From NCBI GenBank assembly GCA_900546385.1, contig URCT01000121.1, positions 1 to 7,045 on the forward strand: a stretch of 7,045 nt of DNA, given 5' to 3'. A model generated the notes under the pieces. The model searched no databases. It saw only the letters and a program-made list of their open reading frames with translations, and had not been told where the DNA came from. This DNA is from an uncultured Eubacteriales bacterium. GTDB taxonomy: Bacteria; Bacillota; Clostridia; Oscillospirales; CAG-382. Both the position numbers and the translations under genes were made by a program. Positions 1 through 6,095 of this stretch are shown here, piece by piece (position 1 is the stretch's first letter; each line of letters opens with the position of its first letter).

Positions 1-11
1 AGCGAGCCGTT

Positions 12-17
12 TGTCAA
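12..17 (-). promoter_or_regulatory. Possible -35 box of a gene beyond the left edge
   Basis: The minus strand reads TTGACA here, a perfect sigma-A -35 hexamer. It lies about 50 bp past the rnhA terminator, in AT-rich sequence, and points out of the window. A -10 box at the usual 17-bp spacing would fall just outside the left end, so the promoter cannot be confirmed. A six-base match alone is weak evidence; its place just after a terminator is what makes it plausible. Confidence 0.3.
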
Positions 18-63
18 CCTTTTTTTGATAAAAACTGCATTTTGTCGGATTTTTTTGGCTTGT

Positions 64-100
64 AAAAAGCAGAGAACCGGCTTTTTCGGCGGCTCCCTGC
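64..100 (-). terminator. Intrinsic terminator after rnhA
   Basis: Read on the minus strand, a stem begins 12 bp past the rnhA stop codon. GCAGGGAGCCG (100 to 90) pairs with CGGTTCTCTGC (79 to 69) over 11 bp, including two G-U pairs, across a 10-nt A-rich loop. Five T residues (68 to 64) follow directly, and there is a further run of A and T beyond. Stem plus U-tract is the classical rho-independent form, and it closes the large gene-lipoprotein-rnhA transcript. Confidence 0.85.
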
Positions 101-112
101 CCTCTCGTGCGG

Positions 113-547
113 TTACAAGCTGTCGGCAAACGCTGTGGCAAGCGCATCGCACCGTTCATTTAACGGGGTTCCGTTATGGCCTTTGACCCATATAAACGTA
201 ACCGTGTGTTTTTCCAACAATGTCAACAGCTTTTCCCAAAGCTCAACATTCAATGCCGGTTTCCCATCGGATTTTTTCCAGTTCCGCTTTTTCCATCCAT
301 AGACCCAGCCTTGATTGAGCGCGTCGGTCAAATACTTGGAATCGGAATACAACTCGACCTCGCACGGTTCTTTTAAGGCCGCCAAAGCTTCGATGGCCGC
401 CGTAAGCTCCATTTTGTTGTTGGTGGTATGAGCATCGCCGCCCGAAAGCTCTTTTTGCTTATCGCCGTACACAAGCACCGCGCCCCAGCCGCCTTTGCCG
501 GGATTGCCGCGGCAGGCGCCATCGGTATAAATCGTCACTTTTTTCAT
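113..547 (-). CDS. rnhA: Ribonuclease HI
   Basis: This cytoplasmic endonuclease cuts the RNA strand of RNA-DNA hybrids, removing R-loops and helping to clear primers. The 144-residue protein is full length for the bacterial type 1 family. The N-terminal YTDGACRGNPG motif carries Asp9. Glu47 lies in NNKMELTA, Asp69 in LYSDSKYL and Asp134 in NERCDALA, so the four-carboxylate D-E-D-D metal site is complete. His124 in VKGHNG is the conserved flexible-loop histidine. The basic, Trp-rich segment at residues 81-92 (GWVYGWKKRNWK) is the substrate-binding handle of E. coli-type enzymes. The ATG sits behind GGAG with 5-nt spacing, inside the end of the lipoprotein gene. The start overlaps that gene's stop as ATGA, which implies translational coupling. 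An intrinsic terminator follows directly. Predicted to be active. Confidence 0.97.
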   Translation of the reverse strand: MKKVTIYTDGACRGNPGKGGWGAVLVYGDKQKELSGGDAHTTNNKMELTAAIEALAALKEPCEVELYSDSKYLTDALNQGWVYGWKKRNWKKSDGKPALNVELWEKLLTLLEKHTVTFIWVKGHNGTPLNERCDALATAFADSL

Positions 548-909
548 TCGTTCTCCGCTTTCCGGTCGTCGGTTTCGGCGGCAACGCGCGTATACTGCAC
601 GCCGCCCAAGGTCAAGACATCGTCTTTGACGCTGTACTCTAATTCCACGGTGCTTGACGGGTCGTCCTCCACATAAATTTCCACGTTGGAACCCTTGATG
701 CGATAGCGGTTTTCGGTATCCTGTGAAGAGACCGAAAGGTTGAGCAAGGAATGATCGACAAATCTTCCGTCTGCGGTAAACTCGACGACCTGTTCCGAAC
801 CGTATAATTCACACGACCACAGGCCGACCACGCTTTCTTTGGCACCGCACGCGCAAAGAAGCCCGATGACAAGCCCCAAGGTGTTTGCCAACACAAGGAT
901 TTTTTTCAT
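544..909 (-). CDS. Small lipocalin-like lipoprotein, function unknown
   Basis: A 121-residue protein read from the ATG at 909, giving MKKILVLANTLG. A GTG at 918 in the same frame would add three residues (MYV), but the Lys-Lys signal start makes the ATG the better choice. Residues 4-18 are hydrophobic and end in LLCAC-G, a lipobox with Cys21 as the likely lipidated residue; the -2 cysteine is unusual. The mature part has the pattern of small lipocalin-like families such as DUF5640: a VGLWSCEL opening strand, VEFTADGRFVD, then NRYRIKGSNVEIYV, LEYSVKDDVLTLGGVQYTRV and a charged tail. This predicts a membrane-anchored beta-barrel outside the cell, ligand unknown. The gene starts 33 bp after the large secreted glycosidase-like gene and overlaps rnhA by 4 bp, so it is probably co-transcribed with both. 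A functional link to the glycosidase is inference. Confidence 0.85.
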   Translation of the reverse strand: MKKILVLANTLGLVIGLLCACGAKESVVGLWSCELYGSEQVVEFTADGRFVDHSLLNLSVSSQDTENRYRIKGSNVEIYVEDDPSSTVELEYSVKDDVLTLGGVQYTRVAAETDDRKAENE

Positions 910-932
910 CACATACACTCTTTTCCGTTTTG

Positions 933-952
933 TTATCCAATCTTATCCAATC
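933..952 (-). repeat. Perfect 10-bp tandem duplication across a stop codon
   Basis: On the minus strand GATTGGATAA occurs twice head to tail with no mismatch. The first copy supplies the last codons (Ile, Gly) and the TAA stop of the large secreted protein. The second lies just after the stop, in the gap before the lipoprotein gene. Because the unit is 10 bp, the second TAA is in another frame. It is most simply a replication-slippage duplication. Confidence 0.9.
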
Positions 953-3900
953 GTTTTCGTCACTTCGGCACTTCTTGGACGCAGCGTCCGGAAACCGCTC
1001 CACAAATAGACTTTGACCGTTTTGGCGGAGGCCATGTTGTCAAACCGGAGACTGTACGAACCGGTCGAGGTCACCTCCGGCATACCAAGCGTCAAGAAGC
1101 GGCCATCTGCATCGTACAAAGCAGCAATCAGCGTGGTTCCGGTCGGGAGAGCCTGTCCGGTGCTGCCGGTTACCGTAACTTGACCGGATGCGTCTGCAGA
1201 TGCATAATCCACCGAAAGCGATTGCTGCGTGTTTTTGGTAATCACCACGTTATCTACATAAAACTCCACGGCTTTTCCGTCAACGGGATTGGCATAGATC
1301 CATAACAGATCCATATTCCGGATAAACGAATACTGCGGCACGGTAAAGGTGCGTTCGGTATGCCGCCATTGTCCGGAATTGGAATACGATGCGGGACTCG
1401 TGGCGTTTAGCACATGGTCATAGTTATTGCGTTCATTGGGATACTGCTTGGGATCATCATAGCGCGGATCGACGTGGATATACGTTTTTTGCTGCGTCTC
1501 AGTGTCTCCTCCGGCAAGAGAACCGGCCATGACATCAAAGCTGACCGTATAGCTTGCGCCGGGTTCATAGACGATATCGTACACAAAGTGGGTGTACGTA
1601 CCGGCCGAGGTCGGCACAACACGAAAAACGCTGTTTGCGGCATCCGTCGGATCCGGCACAATCGTCACTTCCGCATTATCCGAATAAAACGGGCATTCGC
1701 CATCCTCGGCATCCGCCGCAAGGCCGGTAAAGGAAACCGCTTCATCCGGTTTCTTGCCGGACGGAATTAAGCGAATATATTTAATATATCCTTCGCTGTC
1801 TGTCGCATTGAACGGGTCGATACGGATCTCGGTGATGGTATCCTTCCACAGTAGGCAATCGGCCATCCGAAGCCGATAGGTCTTGAACGCGCCGTTTGTG
1901 CTTTTGGAATCGTACAGGAAACGTATCGATTTGCTTTCCGTCCACGTGCTGTCGTTTTCGGTGATAAAGAAGCATTGGAGATATTCCGTACCGGAACGCT
2001 TGCTGTCAAAGGACAGGCAGACCTCCACTTCGGAATACGCCGTGGAATTGATGGCAATTTTCCCGGAGTTCATCCGCGTATCGTTGTCGGTCGCCTTGAC
2101 ATACAGGCTGTCGCCGGTATTGTAGTAGGTCGCGTTCATCGTCCAACCCAGCGTATGGCCGTGTGTGAAATCCCACTCATTTTCCGGACGGGTAAACAAA
2201 TACGAGTTATCCTCATAATTCTGCGTATAAATGTAGAAATAGTTGTTCTCCATCTGGTAGTCGAAGCCCAAGGCTTCACAGAATGACGGCATATATAACA
2301 TCGGAAGGCCGTCCACCGTAAACACCTCGCACGGCAAACGAACCGTGCCGCTATCGGTCACGGCGGTGTCACTGCCGACGGTATACGCGATGCGTCTGCC
2401 GTCGTCGCCGTAGAACGTGAGCGCCTTTGCGGCATAGTCCCACTCAAAGTGCAGATTCAAAATATATCCTTCGGCAATGGACGGGTCAAACGGATAATAG
2501 ATATTGCCGTCCCGTATCACCGGCAGCACAGCGGAAGTAAGTTCCTTTCCGTCGGAAAACAGCTTGCTTGCGCCAAGCCCTTCGAGCGACTGCACCGAAA
2601 AGCGCACGCCGGTATGATCCGCCGGGAAAATGCGTATTTTATCGAGGATTCCCTTATCGGTGCCGGTTTCAAGGGTATAGGTTTTCATGCCGCCGGCGGT
2701 TGCCGTAAAGGTGAGCTTGCGCTTGTTATCATAGCCGCGGTTTACCGTTGTCGTGTAATACACGTTCACCTCGGTATCCTCCGAAACGCTCATGGTGATA
2801 CGCAAGGCGTTCAACGCTGCAAAATTTAAGCCCACGGTATCGCGCGATTCGATATAGGTCAAATACGAAGCCTTTTCCGAAGAAGCAATGCCCGAAAGGC
2901 CGCCGTTATACGACACGCCGGTCGCGCCGGAAACCGTGTACAAAAGCGGATTGTCAAACGAAACTGTCTGTACCGGGAACAGCGTTTCTTCGGGATCGTT
3001 CTTTTCGCGGTCAAGACGGCGAAGGAGTCTTACGTGCTGCGGATAGTTTTTGGTGATGCGCGAAAGCTGGTTTTCGGTCGGGATGATGTCGTTATGCGCG
3101 GTATCATCATCGGTAAATACCTTGCGGATGGTGTCGAGATAGCCGAAGCCATTCAACTTTTCCGCCGGCATGATATAGGTGCCCTCTCCGTATTCGTTCC
3201 AGGTCGAGAGCATCATAAACCGCTTTTGCCAATCCTTTTTCGGATAGGTCTCAAAATAGGTATCACGCACCCACATAAGGCCGCGTTCATAATCGGAAAC
3301 CGACATATTCGGATAGCGTTTGCCATGCCACGGCAGGCTGTTGAAGCCGGTGCTGATGGTCGGCACGGTATAGGTCGCGCCGACAGCCGCGCACGAGGTG
3401 ATCCGTCCGATGGAATAGTCCACGTCATAGCCGGAGGTGCCCCAGTTATACGCATAGCAGCCGTCAAGGCCTGCGTCGGCAAGCGATTGCGAATCCCAGG
3501 CGTTGCTGGCAAGGATGATCAAATCGTCAAAGCCAAGCTTTTTGACCTCGTTTCGCAGATAGTCAAGCTCGGCCTTGCAGGCGGCGTTCGAGCCCATATC
3601 GTTGATGAAATGATTGATGCCGAACACCAACAGCACCGGCTTGTTGTCAATGACCATATAGCGGTCGTCCTTGAAGTAGTTTTCGATCCAGAACGGCACG
3701 AAATACGAGCGGAACGCATTGCTGTTTTCGGGATGTGCGCCGTTGGCAGCCTCCCAGATAATGCAGTATTTCATCTTGTCGCTGTAACGCGCGTTCATGA
3801 AGCCGTCGTGCAGATGGATGGAATTGTGTGTGGTTTTGAGCGGCGCGTTGCGGTTGTCGGCATACCAGCAGAACGCCTGGAAATCCACGCCATGCTCGGT

Positions 3901-5226
3901 CAAAAACTTGATTTCCCAATCGGCGGTTTCGGCAGAGCCTTCATCGTAATAACCGAGCACCGGCCGCACCTCATCATACGGCGTGACGCACGACCACCCA
4001 TGGTTGGAGGTATAGGCCCACAGCGAGCAGACGTTCATGCCGACGATGTTGTTTTTCGAATCGTTCGGAATCACCGGTTCGGGAACATAATCTGCCTCAT
4101 CCACCATGGCGGCGAGGCGGATATCGTCAAAGCGGAAGCCGTTCTGAAAGCCGGTAAAGCAAATGCCGTCCACGCCGTCGGTCACCATCTTTAACGGTAC
4201 CTCTGCCATCTTTCGGCCGTTGAGCTTGATAAGGGCACGGCTTTTGTCAAAATCGATCTCTGCACGAACACGATACCAAAAGTTGTCAAGCATAGAAGCA
4301 TACACCGTTTGGTCGTTGCAGCGAAATTCCCCGTTTTGCATACTGAAGGAAAGCACAGCCGTTTGTCCTGCCGACAGATCGACAAGGTTTCTCGAACCGG
4401 CACCGGAAAGAAAGCAGAAATCGAAGGCCTGCTTGCCGCTTGTCTGAGAGAAGCTTTTTTTCATATACGCGCCGTTTGCGGCATAACCGACCGTATTCTG
4501 CACATAAGCGTTTGCCGCGCCGCTCGATTCCCAGCCGTAGGGAATCTGCTTAGCCGAGCCGGTATAATACGTAAAATCGTCATGGAGCGTATAGTTTGCC
4601 ACCAATTTCAAGCCGCTCGGAACCAGCGTCAGGGTATCCTCGGGTGTTGTGGTGAAGGCGAAACGCCGGATATTATCCGACAAGAGACTGCTTTCGCCGC
4701 AATCGGTATCGGCAAGGACGGTATGCGCCCGACCGGTTTCAAAATCGAGCGTAACAAGAACATGAATGCGTGCCGCGGTATCCTGCGGCGTAAAAATTTT
4801 GCGGCGTCCGTTCGTTTCTGAAAGATAAAACGCGCCGTCGTCGGTTTCGAGCTGATAGGTAACATTGCCGTCCGCATCGGTAAGTATCAGCTTCAGCCCG
4901 TCAAAGCCTTCGCGGAATACAAGCGAGGTTTCAAGCGTTGCCACACCTTCGTCCATCCGGTTCAAGTCGCGGTACAACGAGCTGCCGCGCAGCGTGCTTG
5001 TGTCTTTTAACATATCGTAGCCGCCGTAAATGGTGGTGCGCAGCAAGCCGCCGCGGTTGTCGAGCGTCCAACCGGCTTGGATGCCTTCGTGCGAACCAGC
5101 ATAGGTCGAATTGTAGCTTAACGTATACGGCTCATAGGCGGCCGATGCGACCGCCGCGCTCATCGTGGCAAGAAGTGCGGCAAGAACGGTTCCGCACAGC
5201 GTTTTGAATCGTTTTGGTGTATTCAT
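943..5226 (-). CDS. Large secreted multidomain GH99-like (WbsX-like) protein
   Basis: A 1427-residue exported protein. Residues 1-30 form a Sec signal peptide: a basic start, an Ala-rich core and a cleavage site near ASA/AY. Residues 31-210 and 212-375 look like two concanavalin/LamG-type beta-sandwiches. Residues 393-705 match the GH99-like/WbsX barrel family, with RPVLGYYDEG (421-430), HGVDFQAFCWY (445-455), IIWEAANG (489-496), YFKDDRYMVIDNKPVLLVF (517-535) and WNEYGEGTYIMP (676-687). Glu678 and Glu681 have the spacing of the two catalytic glutamates in the GH99 EWHEG motif, so glycoside hydrolase activity, possibly endo-acting, is inferred; the substrate is unknown. After a helical segment come a beta-sandwich (about 755-883), a copper-amine-oxidase-N-terminal-like stalk domain (885-1003), two carbohydrate-binding-like sandwiches (1015-1156 and 1163-1331) and an Ig-like end (1337-1425). 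No dockerin, LPXTG or S-layer motif is present, so it is probably released. AAAGGAAG lies 6 nt before the ATG. It leads a unit with the lipoprotein and rnhA. Family confident, activity not. Confidence 0.88.
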   Translation of the reverse strand: MNTPKRFKTLCGTVLAALLATMSAAVASAAYEPYTLSYNSTYAGSHEGIQAGWTLDNRGGLLRTTIYGGYDMLKDTSTLRGSSLYRDLNRMDEGVATLETSLVFREGFDGLKLILTDADGNVTYQLETDDGAFYLSETNGRRKIFTPQDTAARIHVLVTLDFETGRAHTVLADTDCGESSLLSDNIRRFAFTTTPEDTLTLVPSGLKLVANYTLHDDFTYYTGSAKQIPYGWESSGAANAYVQNTVGYAANGAYMKKSFSQTSGKQAFDFCFLSGAGSRNLVDLSAGQTAVLSFSMQNGEFRCNDQTVYASMLDNFWYRVRAEIDFDKSRALIKLNGRKMAEVPLKMVTDGVDGICFTGFQNGFRFDDIRLAAMVDEADYVPEPVIPNDSKNNIVGMNVCSLWAYTSNHGWSCVTPYDEVRPVLGYYDEGSAETADWEIKFLTEHGVDFQAFCWYADNRNAPLKTTHNSIHLHDGFMNARYSDKMKYCIIWEAANGAHPENSNAFRSYFVPFWIENYFKDDRYMVIDNKPVLLVFGINHFINDMGSNAACKAELDYLRNEVKKLGFDDLIILASNAWDSQSLADAGLDGCYAYNWGTSGYDVDYSIGRITSCAAVGATYTVPTISTGFNSLPWHGKRYPNMSVSDYERGLMWVRDTYFETYPKKDWQKRFMMLSTWNEYGEGTYIMPAEKLNGFGYLDTIRKVFTDDDTAHNDIIPTENQLSRITKNYPQHVRLLRRLDREKNDPEETLFPVQTVSFDNPLLYTVSGATGVSYNGGLSGIASSEKASYLTYIESRDTVGLNFAALNALRITMSVSEDTEVNVYYTTTVNRGYDNKRKLTFTATAGGMKTYTLETGTDKGILDKIRIFPADHTGVRFSVQSLEGLGASKLFSDGKELTSAVLPVIRDGNIYYPFDPSIAEGYILNLHFEWDYAAKALTFYGDDGRRIAYTVGSDTAVTDSGTVRLPCEVFTVDGLPMLYMPSFCEALGFDYQMENNYFYIYTQNYEDNSYLFTRPENEWDFTHGHTLGWTMNATYYNTGDSLYVKATDNDTRMNSGKIAINSTAYSEVEVCLSFDSKRSGTEYLQCFFITENDSTWTESKSIRFLYDSKSTNGAFKTYRLRMADCLLWKDTITEIRIDPFNATDSEGYIKYIRLIPSGKKPDEAVSFTGLAADAEDGECPFYSDNAEVTIVPDPTDAANSVFRVVPTSAGTYTHFVYDIVYEPGASYTVSFDVMAGSLAGGDTETQQKTYIHVDPRYDDPKQYPNERNNYDHVLNATSPASYSNSGQWRHTERTFTVPQYSFIRNMDLLWIYANPVDGKAVEFYVDNVVITKNTQQSLSVDYASADASGQVTVTGSTGQALPTGTTLIAALYDADGRFLTLGMPEVTSTGSYSLRFDNMASAKTVKVYLWSGFRTLRPRSAEVTKTIG

Positions 5227-5232
5227 GGCAAG

Positions 5233-5240
5233 CTTCCTTT
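5233..5240 (-). promoter_or_regulatory. Ribosome binding site of the large secreted protein
   Basis: The minus strand reads AAAGGAAG, 6 nt before the ATG at 5226. It supports that start and the signal peptide it yields. A second, stronger-looking GGAGG at 5267 to 5263 lies about 37 nt upstream of the ATG, in a hairpin loop, too far to serve this start. Confidence 0.75.
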
Positions 5241-5247
5241 CCGATGC

Positions 5248-5275
5248 TGTATGCCTGTATAACCTCCGGCATACA
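5248..5275 (-). promoter_or_regulatory. Inverted repeat in the leader of the large gene (hairpin or operator)
   Basis: TGTATGCC (5275 to 5268 on the minus strand) and GGCATACA (5255 to 5248) form a perfect 8-bp inverted repeat around a 12-nt centre that holds GGAGG. It starts only a few bases after the expected transcription start and ends 21 bp before the ATG. It could be an mRNA 5' hairpin that affects stability or access, or a dimeric repressor's operator placed to block transcription. There is no U-tract, so it is not a terminator. The repeat itself is plain in the sequence; its role is inference. Confidence 0.5.
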
Positions 5276-5285
5276 AAGTTATTTT

Positions 5286-5294
5286 ATTATAGCA
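5286..5294 (-). promoter_or_regulatory. Extended -10 promoter for the large gene-lipoprotein-rnhA unit
   Basis: The minus strand reads TGCTATAAT, a perfect -10 hexamer with the TGn extension used by vegetative sigma factors. At 17-bp spacing the -35 position holds only ATGCAA (three of six matches), which fits an extended -10 promoter that needs little from the -35. Transcription should start near 5279, giving a leader of about 50 nt. The upstream spacer is A/T-rich and holds the palindrome TTGCGCAA (5323-5330), about 45-50 bp before the start. No other promoter is visible for the two downstream genes. Confidence 0.7.
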
Positions 5295-5397
5295 TAAAGT
5301 TGTTTCTTTTGCATGAATTTCCTTGCGCAAAACGCATATTTGTAGATTCCGACAAAAAAGCGAAGAAAACTTGTGCAATATGCAAAACCGCTTGAAC

Positions 5398-5432
5398 AAA
5401 AACAGCCGCGGCAGGTTGGTTTCTGCCGCGGC
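5398..5432 (-). terminator. Intrinsic terminator of the glmM-VanZ unit
   Basis: Four bases past the VanZ stop codon the minus strand has GCCGCGGCAG (5432 to 5423), an 8-nt loop, and its exact complement CTGCCGCGGC (5414 to 5405), then TGTTTTTG. A perfect 10-bp, GC-rich stem with a T-run is a strong rho-independent terminator. It insulates the next promoter, about 100 bp further on, from read-through. Confidence 0.92.
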
Positions 5433-5436
5433 ACGA

Positions 5437-6051
5437 TTAAGAAATCGTTTTGGGATGGTTTCGTTTTTTGCGCTTTTGCAAGCCTTTTCGAAGCAACAAA
5501 ACAAGAAAAGCGATAGCCACGCCGGTAAGCGCACCGACACTGTCCAAGCAGACATCCGAAAGCTGTGCGCCGCGTCCCGGCACAAACAGCTGATGGAACT
5601 CGTCGCAGACCGCGCAGAAGATGCAAAACAGCCAAGCCGACGCATAAACGCGGATGTGCGGTCTTCCGTAATACGAACGGATGGTGCATAACACCAAAAT
5701 GCCTAAGCCGCAGAACATGAAGAAATGTGCCGTTTTGCGGACAAAGGATTTGAAAAACACGGGAGCAATGCCGAACCAATCCCGGTTGGGAACCGGGTCG
5801 TACGTATCGCTGTTGGAGCTGTTCGCAAATGTCTGGGCGGCGTCCGACTCATCGGCTTTGTCGGATGCGTCCGGCAGTGCGGACGCATCCGTATGTTCGC
5901 CCGGTTCGAGAAAATTTAGGATGAGTCTGGTGAAGGCATCGCTGAAATCGCTGGATTTGGTGGCATCCTGCGCTGAAAGAAGAAAGATGAAAACAAGCCA
6001 CAAAGCCGTTAACAAGGCAAAGAGCCGCGTTTTTCGTTCTGCCGTGCGCAT
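5437..6051 (-). CDS. VanZ-family integral membrane protein
   Basis: A 204-residue membrane protein with four likely helices (about 9-27, 108-126, 133-151 and 168-187) and a basic C-terminal tail (KGLQKRKKRN). The family core is present: VRKTAHFFMFCGLG (104-117), CDEFHQLFVPGRGAQLSDVCLDSVGAL (149-175, Glu151, Gln154, Arg160 and Asp166). VanZ homologues are widespread in Firmicutes; the founding member gives low-level teicoplanin resistance, but most have no known biochemical role, so resistance should not be assumed. The loop between helices 1 and 2 (about 50-90) is long and rich in Asp, Ala and Ser. The ATG at 6051 is preferred to the GTG at 6060, because that GTG is part of the AGAGGTGA ribosome binding site 5 nt before the ATG. 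It begins 44 bp after glmM and is followed by a terminator, so a cell-envelope role is plausible. Confidence 0.92.
   Translation of the reverse strand: MRTAERKTRLFALLTALWLVFIFLLSAQDATKSSDFSDAFTRLILNFLEPGEHTDASALPDASDKADESDAAQTFANSSNSDTYDPVPNRDWFGIAPVFFKSFVRKTAHFFMFCGLGILVLCTIRSYYGRPHIRVYASAWLFCIFCAVCDEFHQLFVPGRGAQLSDVCLDSVGALTGVAIAFLVLLLRKGLQKRKKRNHPKTIS
5862..5891 (-). repeat. Perfect 12-bp inverted repeat inside the VanZ-family gene
   Basis: CGGATGCGTCCG and its exact complement CGGACGCATCCG flank a 6-nt centre, making a potential 12-bp GC-rich hairpin inside the coding region. It encodes two Asp-Ala-Ser triplets separated by Ala-Leu-Pro in the extracytoplasmic loop. The two DAS copies use different Ala and Ser codons, as the palindrome requires. 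No U-tract follows, so it is unlikely to be a terminator. Confidence 0.85.
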
Positions 6052-6062
6052 TTTTGTCACCT
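6052..6062 (-). promoter_or_regulatory. Ribosome binding site that fixes the VanZ-family start
   Basis: The minus strand reads AGAGGTGACAAAA directly before ATG. GAGGTGA is a near-perfect match to the 16S 3' end, with a 5-nt spacer to the ATG at 6051. The in-frame GTG at 6060 lies inside this motif, with only AGAAAGAG before it, so it is unlikely to be the start. Confidence 0.75.
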
Positions 6063-6095
6063 CTTTCTCGTTGCTCTTTTACCGGTTTTGAGCGT

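Noticed and set aside
3034..4194. 386-codon open frame on the plus strand
   Set aside because: It lies fully antisense to the GH99-like region with codons exactly opposite the sense codons. In that register stops arise only where the sense gene uses TTA, CTA or TCA, which are rare here. The product is rich in His, Arg, Val and Ile with no family motif, as expected for a shadow.
943..5226. Cellulosome or wall-anchored component
   Set aside because: I looked for dockerin repeats, an LPXTG sorting signal, S-layer homology modules and a C-terminal membrane helix in the large protein and found none; the end is a plain Ig-like module.
5227..5267. Leader peptide started by the GGAGG in the hairpin loop
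   Set aside because: No ATG, GTG or TTG occurs 4-12 nt after the GGAGG, so no leader reading frame can be supported.
5223..5779. Two overlapping minus-strand open frames of 140 and 166 codons
   Set aside because: They run through the VanZ gene in other frames, then across its terminator and the promoter of the large gene. The products are Cys/Arg/Phe-rich with no recognisable domain.
6052..6060. GTG at 6060 as the VanZ-family start
   Set aside because: The GTG is embedded in the GAGGTGA ribosome binding site of the ATG at 6051 and would add only three residues.
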